The notes under the pieces: model-generated
The model's input: the letters and a program-made list of their open reading frames with translations, nothing else
Database searches by the model: none
Told to the model about the DNA's origin: nothing
In this document: piece after piece, positions 48,057 through 59,400 of the stretch
How the letters are laid out: each line of letters begins with the position of its first letter
How positions within the stretch are numbered: position 1 is the stretch's first letter
From: Hippasteria phrygiana
Lineage: Eukaryota > Echinodermata > Asteroidea > Valvatida > Goniasteridae
Assembly: GCA_037893225.1 (NCBI GenBank)
Contig: JAZGUH010000443.1
Coordinates: 62,001-126,000 of the forward strand
Direction: 5' to 3'
DNA length: 64,000 nt
Made by a program: the position numbers and the translations under genes

Positions 48057-49812
48057 CGAATGATCACCCTGCAGACATTCCATATCTATTCGGTGGTGGG
48101 TAGCCATGTAAGACAGGCAATTATAGTGTGATACATGTACATGTAAAAGTTATAGCCCTTTAATTAATGACTAATCTAGGGTAAAACTTTGCATTAAGCT
48201 TTCGTAGCAACAACTACGTCTGTTCATCATGCATAAACCTTGCCTGATGATGATGTTCTTCATTGCATCTGATGAAGCAGTTGTTGCTATGAAAGCTTAT
48301 GCAAAGTTTTCCGCCTTAGTCATTAAAGTGCTCAGCTATATAACTTATCCACATATCCATTCAAAATTTCTGAGACTATTATGAGCATCCTGCAGGTATA
48401 CATACTACACAGATGAAGCAATCCATTCGAAGTTGAGAGAAACAAGTTAATATTAACTTCTTGAACCCGGTAATACCTGGTATTTCTTGGGGGCGTCGGG
48501 GCACCAGGCCGGGTAAGGCAGCCAAGTGAAACGGAAACAAGAGGTTTGTGCAGCCATGCATACCGTACACAATACCCCAATAATGGATTGAGAATGCAGA
48601 AATTGGCACAACCAGCCAGGTGGCAATATTCAATCCGCACGTATTTGTGTCAACCATATGCAAGGGGTTAAAGCATTAAATATATAAAAAGAAGATCATT
48701 GGATTACCTCTAAAAACCATTTCATAAGACTTCTCTCCCTCAAAATATCAATGCAGTAGAGACCAAAACCAACTTCATTTAATGAATTGTTCCACAAAAT
48801 GCAAGCTTAAATACTGCAGTTGGATGTTTTTGTGAACAAATATTTGATATGCAATGTTCAGGTTTCATGGAGAAAATAGTTAAATCCTCTGAGTACCAAT
48901 TGCAAGAAGCACGATTTTTATGACAGAAATTATTTTTGACCCAGCACTTTCCGATTTGGAAGCCTCATTTCACTAAGCTGTCAATTTTGTAACAAAAATG
49001 AATCTATGTTTACATTATTAACGTTTAGAAGATTAATACTTTGTAGGAAACTTCACTACGCTTTCTGGTTTGGTGAAAGAAATTCCTTACTTTTTAAAGA
49101 CCACCACAAAACACATGGAACAAAATATAAAGTTTCCTTGAAAGATTTGGAAAAAAAATCTAAAGTATGCTGTTGGATCACAAAAATAATTAATATATAA
49201 ATATATACCTTACATTTTTAAATAATAATACAAAGGTATTTTTTCATTCTAATTACAGATGTGTCTTTACTAGTACCAGAAGGTTCTTTAAGCAGCATAG
49301 GCGTGTTTACGATGTCAACATTTTCTGAAGGTTTAGAAAATACAATATTTCATGAACAAACTGTCAAGGCTGTTTAAATTTCATCGTGCCTTTTGTCCGG
49401 CCCCGTATTGTTGCTATTAAGGTTTTTATCACCATTAATGATGGCAGAGAATTTCTAGTACCAGGCAAAAAAAAAGCGATTTAATCCCATATTGCTGAAT
49501 TACATTTGATTTTTGGGCTATTGAGGTTATTTAGATTTTTAACAACCATATTTAGCAGTTCATTTGCAGAAATTCTGAAAATCTGCATCCTAATGAAAAT
49601 AAAATTACTTCATGATGATAACCTAACATTTCCCCCTCATTTTTCCGTTCCATTAAAAGGTATGATTACATTGGTAGAGCAAACAATACATTTCAAGAGT
49701 GTTCGAACTTTGTGTCATTCAACATATACATGAAATAACAATGCTGTGTCATCCAAGTCACAAGAATATATCGAAAAACTCTTCGAACAGTGATTTTGTG
49801 CATGTTTATATA
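48057..49812. other. No gene seen; two repeats
   Basis: A 120-bp inverted repeat (about 48190–48308, AAGCTTTCGTAGCAACAAC / GTTGTTGCTATGAAAGCTT) and the TTAA MITE at 48453–48671. 48672–49812 is AT-rich with nothing recognised. Confidence 0.5.
48453..48671. mobile_element. TTAA/CCCCTTG MITE copy
   Basis: Right end GCAAGGGGTTAA. Internal AAACAAGAGG-TTGTGCAGCCA-GCATA and ACACAATACCCCAATAATGGAT match 59342–59562. The left end is partly decayed. Confidence 0.75.
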
Positions 49813-50238
49813 ATGTGACCTGTTACCACAAATGGGCGTAAAGTAGCAAAATTTGAAAATCAAGATTATGGAATTTCCTGAAGGTACAGGTTAAGAGCTT
49901 GAATTTGACATATTGTGTGTTGTGGTATCTCATTTTTAGCCACTGGTACAACCTTTTAGAGTTATCAGAGTCCTAACCCCTTGTTTTCAGAAAATGAAGC
50001 TCAAAGATTGTGATTTGTGCACACTTTCACCCAAAATTCAAAAAAGAATTCCCCTAAAAAATAAATAATCAAAAATCGATTCAGTTTTAAAACTTTGGGA
50101 TATGATAGAATAGGTTTTTTTAAATATAAAGTTGTTAAAGTCCCAAAATTGACTTTTCAGTGACAAATTATTGTTTATGTTTGTAACTCAGAAAGCTATA
50201 GTGTGACTTTCAGCTCATTTTGTGGTGGAAGGTCACAT
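49813..50238. mobile_element. MITE with ATGTGACC/GGTCACAT ends
   Basis: Inverted ends ATGTGACC (49813–49820) and GGTCACAT (50231–50238). Internal blocks are shared with 10309–10684. The 23410 region starts with a similar TATGTGACCCGCTCC end. Confidence 0.6.
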
Positions 50239-50399
50239 ATGTGCTTATTTGGACTGTTAAAATTGAAATAAGCTACAACGTTTTGGAGGTCTTCCAATAC
50301 GAATTTCTCGAAGATGACAGCATTTCAGACTAACATTTCTCAGGATTGGTACTGGTACCATCTTTTTTAAACAGTAAGCTTTCAGATTGAAACTAATCA

Positions 50400-50560
50400 A
50401 TTTTATTTTATCTGTCAGACAACAGACACCGACTATTTGGGAGACTGCCAAGATAGCTCAGTTAGTAGAGCGCCGGTACGGTATTCCGGAGGTCGAAGGT
50501 TCGAATCCCGCTCCACCCAGTTTTCTTTGTTAATTCTTTCAAATTGACCTGGTCAGTTTC
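50400..50560 (+). mobile_element. tRNA-derived SINE-like repeat (family 1), best copy
   Basis: A box TAGCTCAGTTAG (50454–50465) and B box GGTTCGAATCC (50498–50508). The D-arm GCTC…GAGC can pair. The tail AGTTTTCTTTGTT is shared with the 7.1-kb copy. I reject a functional tRNA because the anticodon loop and acceptor stem do not form. Confidence 0.7.
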
Positions 50561-50923
50561 TGTTGTGGTTTGTTTGACCAATTTTATTTTTCATCATTAC
50601 CGAAGCTACATCATACCTGTAAAGTTGCGTTTAGAAACTAATTTTTAAAATCTAATTTTTAAAACAAGCTCCACCAACCTGTTGCTCATTTTGTGGGAAA
50701 CTGGTCATATACTTTGCTTTTAAGATTTCAAACCTTTTACTTGCCCAGATCATGTGCAGAGAAAATTGAATAATGTTTTGGAATTAGTAACTGCAAAATT
50801 TCCAGTCAGTGTCTGTCTGATTTTTGTCATTGTTAGAGCTTCCAATATAAAAATCTCATTGCACACAAATATAATAACGAGAGTGAACTTTCCCCAATTC
50901 CATTCCCTTAACTTCCCTCAAAA

Positions 50924-52285
50924 GGGCCAGTTCGGTATTTCAACTGCGCATCAGTGTTGTAGTCAAGACCAAGACCTACAGACCAAGACCAAGACCTACA
51001 GACCAAGACCAAGACCAGACTTGTAAATAATGGCATGTGAATCATCTTTGTATGTTGTTTGTGGGGGTTAAAGCTATGGTATGGGGTATGACCATAGAGC
51101 TATGACAGGAAAAAGAAAGAAAAAAAAAAGAAAAAAAAAAAAAGGAATAAATAAATAAAATGAAAATTAAATTAAATGAAGGGTCACAAACATGAAACAG
51201 ATTTTTGTTGTTTAGACATTTAAGCCTAAATAGGCTTCTTTAGAAATTGAAACAAACATGGCATTGACAAGCATGCAAGTAAGAAAAATCTTAGGCCTAC
51301 TTCATCGGGTGATGATGCCACACATGTTTGATGAAGGCAGACATTGTTCCTACCTTATCGCTGATGCTGGTTCTTTTCGGGCAAAAAACACACTGTGACA
51401 TGTTTTTGCTTGTATGATTGTATGATTGCCCAATTGGCAGACATGACTTAACTGTGCATCTGATGAACTAGAACAATTGACAAACTTTCTCGCAATCAGG
51501 CACGCACATTTCCCACATGGAAACGTACGTGCTCTATCCTAGAATGGTGCCTTGCCAGTCAAGTTCGAGATCGACCAACAGTGCATACTACACGCGTCTA
51601 GTTACCGAACCATGCAATATGCAACTACAGGGTACCAGGTGCCCTGCCAACCAACCTTGCATTCAATATGCGTCTTTTTACAGACGGTAACCAGTGGCAA
51701 TAATAATTGTGGCTACGGCCAGTCATCCATTGCATGATCACGCAAACGCACAAGGTAATTTTGTACTTTTTATGGTCGCTTGTCAAAGCCAGCCATAGCA
51801 AGTTGAACGTAGTAGTCAGATATGTCATTACAGTAGCCAGAACAATGAAGAATGTTTGTGAATGGAACGTTAACGGCGGTACGTGTTCTCGCGGGATTTC
51901 GATTTCGTTAGGCAACTGAAATATTTTTTCAGGTACGAGAAGGTGCAAAATGCATTTTTTAATTGGTCTCATGCTGGTCTCATTCCAAAATTTTGAGAAC
52001 AGCAGGTGCGAGACCAAGACCAAGACCAGCGGTCCTTCCGAGACCATGCGTGTTCGAGACCAAGAACACCTTCAAACTGGTCTCGAGACCAAGACCAGTC
52101 TCGACAGCTACAACACTGCTGTGCATGTGCACAATGACCCGTGACCTAACTCGCGCGTATGAATGCGCAAGGTGGTCGCACAATGCGAAGGGTTAAATTC
52201 AATCAGAATGGGTGTTCGCGTAACATTACATCAGCAATTTTATCCCGAATAACCTTTGACCTTCGAGATACCGAACTGGCTTATT
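50924..52285. mobile_element. GCCAGTTCGGTAT MITE split by a hAT-like insertion
   Basis: Ends GGGCCAGTTCGGTATTTCAA and …GATACCGAACTGGCTTATT. With the insert removed it is collinear (inverted) with the intact 209-bp copy at 58587–58795. Confidence 0.85.
50952..52118. mobile_element. hAT-like non-autonomous element, 1167 bp, 8-bp duplication
   Basis: Ends CAGTGTTGTAGTCAAGACC and …CTACAACACTG. Flanks CTGCGCAT (50944–50951) and CTGTGCAT (52119–52126) form an 8-bp target duplication with one mismatch, the hAT signature. Subterminal GACCAAGACCAAGACC repeats occur at both ends. No transposase frame. Confidence 0.82.
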
Positions 52286-52524
52286 CCCTTCCCTTAACTT
52301 TCCACAATTCCCTTCCGTTAATTTCCCATAATTCCCGGGGTTGCCATGGTTACATCAAGATTCCCCTTATATTTTTTCTTCTTGCCGACTTCCCATGAAT
52401 AGCTCCTTTCTCTTCATCTCCATGCTTCTGTGCTTAGTTCATTAATTTCCATGGTAACCTGCTATAGTTACTTAATCAAAGCCATGGCAACCACCCCTTT
52501 GGCTTTTATACCCATAACACTGTA

Positions 52525-52802
52525 AACCCCTTGGATGTGATTTTCTATTCAAAATGGACAGGGAGATTAGGACAATGTGATTTTTGACAATGAGCATCCA
52601 AAATCACATCCTACTCTATTCAAAATCACATCTGAAGCCTGTAAACTATTGCCCCACCTTGACAAAGAGTACATTATGACTTCTGGGTTTAACAGCTTAA
52701 ACTTCATTGTGATTCTGGGATCTTGATGTGATTTTGGACCCTTATTGTTGAAATCACATCCTCCTTTACATTTTAAATAGAAAATCACATTCACGGGATT
52801 CA
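52525..52802. mobile_element. MITE of the CCCTTGGATGTGATTTTC family
   Basis: Left ACCCCTTGGATGTGATTTTC and right GAAAATCACATTCACGGGAT are inverted. Internal GAAATCACATCC/CAAAATCACATC motifs repeat. Second copy at 23121–23341. Confidence 0.7.
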
Positions 52803-53176
52803 CCGTATAAGTTCTTCTGTCCAGGAGTGAGATTTGAGGAAAACTAAAAATCCACGAAAGATTTGGAGGCATTGTATGGCGTTGCTAAAACTGCATTTTC
52901 TACCAAATGATACAGTTCAAAATTGCAAACAACAGGGTCAGTAGAACTAAAAGCAGACTTTCAGTTTTCAGAGGTAATTTTGGAATGATAAAAGCAATTC
53001 TAGGACCCAAAAATCTTCAGGAAATCTGTAGACGTCTCATTAAAAATCCTGAAATCAGGAAAAATCCAGGGAAATCTCACCCCTGTCTGTCTTCAACTCT
53101 ACCTACCAGGGGCTGCCTCATCTATTTCAATGGTAACCTCATTAAACTGTCGCGGCTACCTCATCCATTCCCATGG

Positions 53177-53407
53177 TTACCTCCTCTCCTGTTTACTTCT
53201 CATGAGCAGCTCCCTCGTCTTCATCTCTCTCTGCCTCTTCACCTCCTGGGATGCCAGCCAGCTCTCGCAGATGGTCTTCATCTGTGCTTGGGAGGGCCCC
53301 GCCCGCTGAGCCGCACTCAGGATGCGTTGCACGTCTTCCACGCGCTCAGCCTTCACGGCAATGAGATAGGCAGACTTGAGCTTCCCGCATAGCATCAGAG
53401 CATTTAT
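53177..53407 (-). CDS. ZFYVE26: ZFYVE26 last exon
   Basis: Acceptor catgcttcag. It encodes INALMLCGKLKSAYLIAVK, a helical region, and a Lys/Arg-rich C-terminus. A TTAA element starts 35 bp upstream of this acceptor. Confidence 0.88.
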   Translation of the reverse strand: MNALMLCGKLKSAYLIAVKAERVEDVQRILSAAQRAGPSQAQMKTICESWLASQEVKRQREMKTRELLMRSKQERR

Positions 53408-56400
53408 CTGAAGCATGTAAAAGTGTGAAAATTACAAAATCTTAAAGGTAAAGTCCACCCCGAGCTTATAATAACATAAATTGTGACTTACTTTTTATTT
53501 CATTTTGATTGGTTTCGGTAATCGTATAAACCGGAGATTTTTTCATAATGCGCCTGCCGTCATGCAAGCCGCCCTTTTGCTCTGGAATATCGGTACATCC
53601 GGGATACTGTGACGTAGTGGCTGCACTACCAAGCCGGCCGGCTGGGTACCTGGCCGGTCCCGCGGCCTGAGCTGTACGAGGGCAGTGAACCATTGTCTGT
53701 ACATGCAACACACACGAGAACGTGGCAGTGTTGTTCCTTGACGCACGTCTGTTTTCCATATTCTTGGCAAATTTTTGCCCGACTGCTAAAGCAAAACTCG
53801 GTCGTGCTGGAGTACAGCAACATCATGACGATTTGGCAAGCTTTTGGCTGCTCAAATAAACCAAATTCTCGAAAAGGTCTCATCAGCTTCTTCCAAATTC
53901 CCAATCCCCCAAACGACCAGATATTTGTAAGAAATATAAAATAACAATAATATAAAAACGCGAAGTTCGACTTCGAACCAGATTGCTTCAAAGAAAATCG
54001 GCAGGCAGTTCTCTTGGGGTAGGCTAAGAATCTTCGAGATGATGCAGTGCCTAACATATTTTCTTTCCGACCAGAACAGACTTTGTGCTCTTCTAAAAAA
54101 ATACGAAAAACCACGATAAATTGCAGCACGTCAAGTAAACATCAGCCTTACGCATACACGCAATAGTCGGGCGCCTTATAAAACATCCGTATTCATATGC
54201 AGTAAGCTGCGTCTAGGTGTGATACCAGTGCATACCGCACGTAGCCAACCATGGGTTTCCATTGAGGTGCGGACACTACGTCATAATCTCCTGGATATCG
54301 CGGGAATTTCGAAAAGTATGGATGCGCCCTTTGTACTGCTGAATGGAAAGAAATCGTAAATATAAAGGGCGCATGTGTCGTTCTCCATAACAAAGAAAAT
54401 CAAACTCTCGGTGCAGCCTGTATGTTAGTGTATGTTCTTCTAGACTAGATAAAATATTATAGAGCCTGGAATTCTCCTTTAAATGTGTCTTATATTAGGA
54501 GTCCAAGCTTGAAATTAGCACTGGACCGGTGCGCACCAAATCCAGTAATTCTCATCTATACACTTCACTTTGCCTCCTCCTTTCAACCTTACCCAATTCC
54601 CCTCCCTCTTCTTGCCCCTAACCCTACCCCTTCCTCTATGTTTATTGTAAATTTATGTATTTATTTTTAACTTCACGTATACAAATATTTGTAAATGTGG
54701 CAAATTTATATTTTTAGTTTTGTATTTGATATTAGTAATTCTTTCTGCTGCTGGCACAACAATTCTTTAGGCATAAGTCTAACAGACTCCATCCAAGACA
54801 CTAGTCCAGTGGGCTGGTGATTTTTCTTTCTAATATAAACAATTTTATATCCAAGATTTTGCACGTTTGAATGAATAAAGTCTACTTTGTTAATTGTCAT
54901 TCAGGCACAATTTCTGTAAGTAAGTTGGGACTCCAATTATAAAATATAGCTAACAGCACACCTGTAGAGAATTTCCTGAGAGACACTGGTCTTGAAAATA
55001 ATGATTCTGGTCTAGTAGATCACTTGCATTAATTACTAGCCCGATGGTCTGGTGGAAATTTGTACGAAATTCTAGCCCTGGCAGGGGGTAGTTCAAATAG
55101 ACAAATAGCCCTTTTTTATGGGTATCGCCCAACACAAGGCCAAAAGGTCACTCAAGGTGTGGGCTACACAAGACAAAGACACACAATACAGGGAAGGTAT
55201 CTGTTCACATCTTGTTTGATTTGTGAAAGATTATAGGTGGAAAGGAAGCAGGTTACAGGTAAGGAGTTCCAAAGAGAGGCAGTATAAGGGGAAAAGTTTG
55301 AAGAGAATCTCACAGTACTCGCCTTCGGAACAACAGTGGAAGGATGTGATAGTGAGTAGAGTGCTTGATAGTATGGACAGCCTTAAAAAGGGAACAGCCA
55401 CTCACTTTGTATTTGAGTTGAGATACACATATGCCGGTTTCACACTATGCTCTTACCCAGGTAATTGCCGGGTTAACGAAAAATTTAACCCGGCAATTAC
55501 CCGGGTAATGTGGAGCATTCCCACTACAATTCTCCGGGTTAGAAATTCTCCGGGTTAACTGCCCCAAAACCCCACTTACCCGGGTAATTTCTAACCCTGC
55601 TCACGAGGTGGGTTAACCCACTAATCTCGGGGTTAACGACGACCTTGAGACGATTCTCCGGGTTACCATCAGTAGTGGGAATGCTCGCCGGGTTTTCTTC
55701 TACCCGGGTAGGTGGGTGGGTGGGTGCGCTTTGTCGTGTTTTAATCGGCCAACTTTGCGAAGGTGACGTAATTTATTAGTACGGCCGCCGTGGCTGGTAC
55801 TTCGCCTTAATAAGTTTATTTTTACGTATACTTAATGAAAGGCACCAGTCTTCCGTAGATGATGCCTCGTCTTAATAAGTACATTTGACATACACTTAAT
55901 GCAAGGCACCAGTCTAGACCGCGCAGTTGAAGGATGACTAGACTTGAAATCAAGTCGGTAATTGGTCGGCATTAGTCCGACTGCACCACCGCGTATTATA
56001 ATACTTACTCCGCACTTTGCAGGGGTTACGTGTAGCGAGCGGTATAATAACATGTGGGAACGTTCGTGCAACCTTGGCCCCAAGATGCGTGTGTGTCGAC
56101 TGTCCAATTACTGACCATGAAGGAAAGAAGACATGTCGGAACTTCACGAAAGGCGGGCATATTATTGCGTACCGCGCTGGTAAATGCGGCGCCTGCAGAC
56201 AAAACACGACTGTCTAAACGACTTGTCTTCAAGTCTAAAGGATGACGCGTGCACGCTACATGTACCAATGCTGATCTGATTTTTTTCAATTTGCATTGCA
56301 TGCTCTCGCGCCGCTCTCACTTCGCTCTTTTACGCCGACGAAACAATGGCTAGGGCAGAGGTCAAGCAATGCACATTCTCTGGGTTACCATTCGCATAGT

Positions 56401-59400
56401 GTGAATGCGGCTACAAGTTACCCGGGTGCGCGCTGAAGCGGGTAAGCAGAATTGCAGGGTTAATTTTGTAGTGTGAAACCGATTCTCCGGGTTAGTTTCT
56501 ACCCGGGTAATGACAACTACCCGGGTAATAAATTACCCAGGTAAGTTCAGAGTAGTGTGAAACCGGTAATACTGTCCCCAGCCCACTAGAGCTTTCCGAG
56601 TTAGGAGGCTCTAACTCTGAAAGGAGCACTGCCTTTTTGAGATTTTTATGTTGTTTGCATTGTTTATCTTGTGTCAATAAACTTAAGATACTATCATGGT
56701 TAATCCTTTGTTGACTTAAATTCTTCTCTATATGAGTTATAGTTAAAGGGAAAGTCCACCCTGAGTTTATAATAACATAATGTTAAAGAACGTTAATTGC
56801 AATTGTGACTTACTTTTTATTTCATTTTGATTGGTTTCGGTAATCGTATAAACCGGAGGTTTTTTCATAACGCGCCTGCTGTCATGCGAGCCGCCCTTTT
56901 GCTCTGGAATATCGGTACATCCAGGATACTGTGACGTAGTGGCTGCACTGCCAAGCCGGCCGGCCGCCGGGTACCCGGCCGGCCCCGCGGCCTGAGCTGT
57001 GCGAGTGCAGTGAACAATTGTCCATACATGCAACACACACGAGAACGTGGCAGTGTTGTTCCTTGACGCACGTCTGTTTTCCATATTCCTGGCGAATTTT
57101 TGCTTGACTGCTAAAGCAAAACTTGGTCATGCTGTAGTACAGCAACATCATGACGATTTGGCAAGCTTTTGGCTGCTCAAATAAACCAAATTCTCTAAAA
57201 GGTCTCAGCGCCTTCTTCCAAATTCCCAATCCCCCAAACGACCGGATATTTGTAAGAAATGGCTGAACAATATAAAAATGCGACGACTTCGAACCAGATT
57301 GCTTTGAGGAAAATCGGCAGGCAGTTCTCCTGGGGTAGGCTAAGAATCTTCGAGATGATGCAGTGCCTAATATATTTTCTTTCCGACCAGAACAGACTTT
57401 GTGCTCTTCTAAAAAAATACGAAAAACCACGATAAATTGCAGCAAGTCGAAGTAAACATCAGCCTTACGCATACACGCAATAGTCGGGCGCCTTATAAAA
57501 CATACGTATTCATATGCACTAAGCTGCGTCTAGGTGTGATACCAGTGCGTACCGCACATAGACAACCATGGGTTTCCATTGAGGTGCGGACACTACGTCA
57601 TAATCTCCCGGATGTCGCGGGAACTTCGAACAGTATGGACGCGCCCTTTGTACTGCTGAATGGCAAGAAATCGTAAATATAAAGGGAGCGTGTGTCGTTC
57701 TCCATAACAAAGAAAATCCAACTCTTGGTGCAGTATGTATGTTAGTGTATGTTCTTTTAGACTAGATAAAATATTATAGAGCCTGGAATTCTCCTTTAAC
57801 ACAGAAACATCTGCAAGAATTCTTCGTTTTATTGTAAAAAAAATGCCACAGTTCTGATTCTCTATCCCATGTAACTACTTTAAAAACTTTCAGTCGTGAA
57901 AAACGACCACTGCAAAGCTGAGAACGATAATAACTTGAACAAATCTGAGGCCGTTTAATTCATGATGTGTGTGATTTGTACGCACAGTGATACGCGGATG
58001 AATATGAGGCTAATCATACTGATGATTTACCTGCATTAACGGCAGCAAAATCAGAAACCGTCTTGTTTAAATCATTCGTCAAACAATCCACAAGGGAAAC
58101 TAACTTGTTTAAATCATAATAATGTATCAGCTCACATTGAAGGTATTGATAAGATGATTGTGGTACATGTACTATGAAGAAGTTGATACTGCATGGCAGA
58201 CTCCTTTCCGGGAACAAACGTAGCCCTACGCTTTCCTAAAGCATGCGTGTTCATGGCTGGCCTTATGAGCATCATTGTACATGTAGCCTACAATGTACAT
58301 GGTACATTTCATGCATAACTGCTTGCAAGTAGTACCACCAAATCCCAGCCTGGAAGTGTTTACTTAAGGATTACAAGCAATTGTTTGGCTAATGGATTAC
58401 AAAGATAAGAAGCTGGCAAAGGTGTTGGTGTGTCAACAACAAAAGGCAGTGGAGTTGCCTGTTTTGGCTCTAGTGGGATGTTTCCCTCATGAGTTGAAGT
58501 TTGATGCAGTGAAATGTGGCATCTTGTTATCTGATGTCTTTGAAATCAAAGCATGGTATGTAAAATGCCGACATTTTATTCTAGGTAATAAGCCAGTTCG
58601 GTATCTCAAAGGTCAAAGGTTATTCTGGATAAAATTGCTGACGTAATGTCACACTAATGCCAATTCTGATTGAATTTAACATGCGTGCGTTGTGCGACCA
58701 CCTTTTGCATTCACACGCACGCGTTAGGTCACGCGGGTCATTCGGGATAAATGTCTTTGAGCACATGCACAGTTGAAATACCGAACTGGCTTATTCTGAA
58801 TGTAAGATTTTCAGCAATGTGGCTGACTTGAGGGTATAAAATATTCAATTTCAAAAAGTCTGCCAACGTCTCGTTCTGCATTTGCTGTGAATATCTGAAT
58901 GTGAAATCTTATAAACGAGTACCTCTCTCACCCATCCTGCATCAAAATATTCACGGTATAAAGCACCAAGCCTTTCACAAACTTCCCTATTAGTTTGTTG
59001 GTAAATTTAATCTATTATATACTTGCAGAAGTCGAAGTGTTAAAGTCTGATACACATTCATGAGACAGTTCACATGCCAAAACCCTGAACCTCCAAAAAT
59101 AATGCCACAGAATTAAATATTGATCTGATGTCTTTCAGTGATTTAATTTCAAATTGCAGTTACTAAACGAGCAGGAAAGGAGCTCAGGGGACTGTCATTT
59201 TTGTTTGAAAAGACAATGATTAGTGGTAGCACCATGTGGAAACATTTTTGTGGAGCTTGTGGGGTTCTGAAAAGAACCGGAGAAACTCAACGTTTCAAAC
59301 AGTATACTCTGCCTGTCGTCAGGAGACTGGAGATTTTTGTTTTAACCCCTTGACCCTGGATTTCATATGGGGGTGCTGGGGCGCCATGCTGGCTTGTGCA

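Noticed and set aside
50448..50520. Functional tRNA gene
   Set aside because: Same SINE family; unusual anticodon loop and no acceptor pairing.
55920..56000. tRNA-Ser-like segment (GACTTGAAATC)
   Set aside because: Only the anticodon-like stretch matches; there are no A/B boxes and no cloverleaf.
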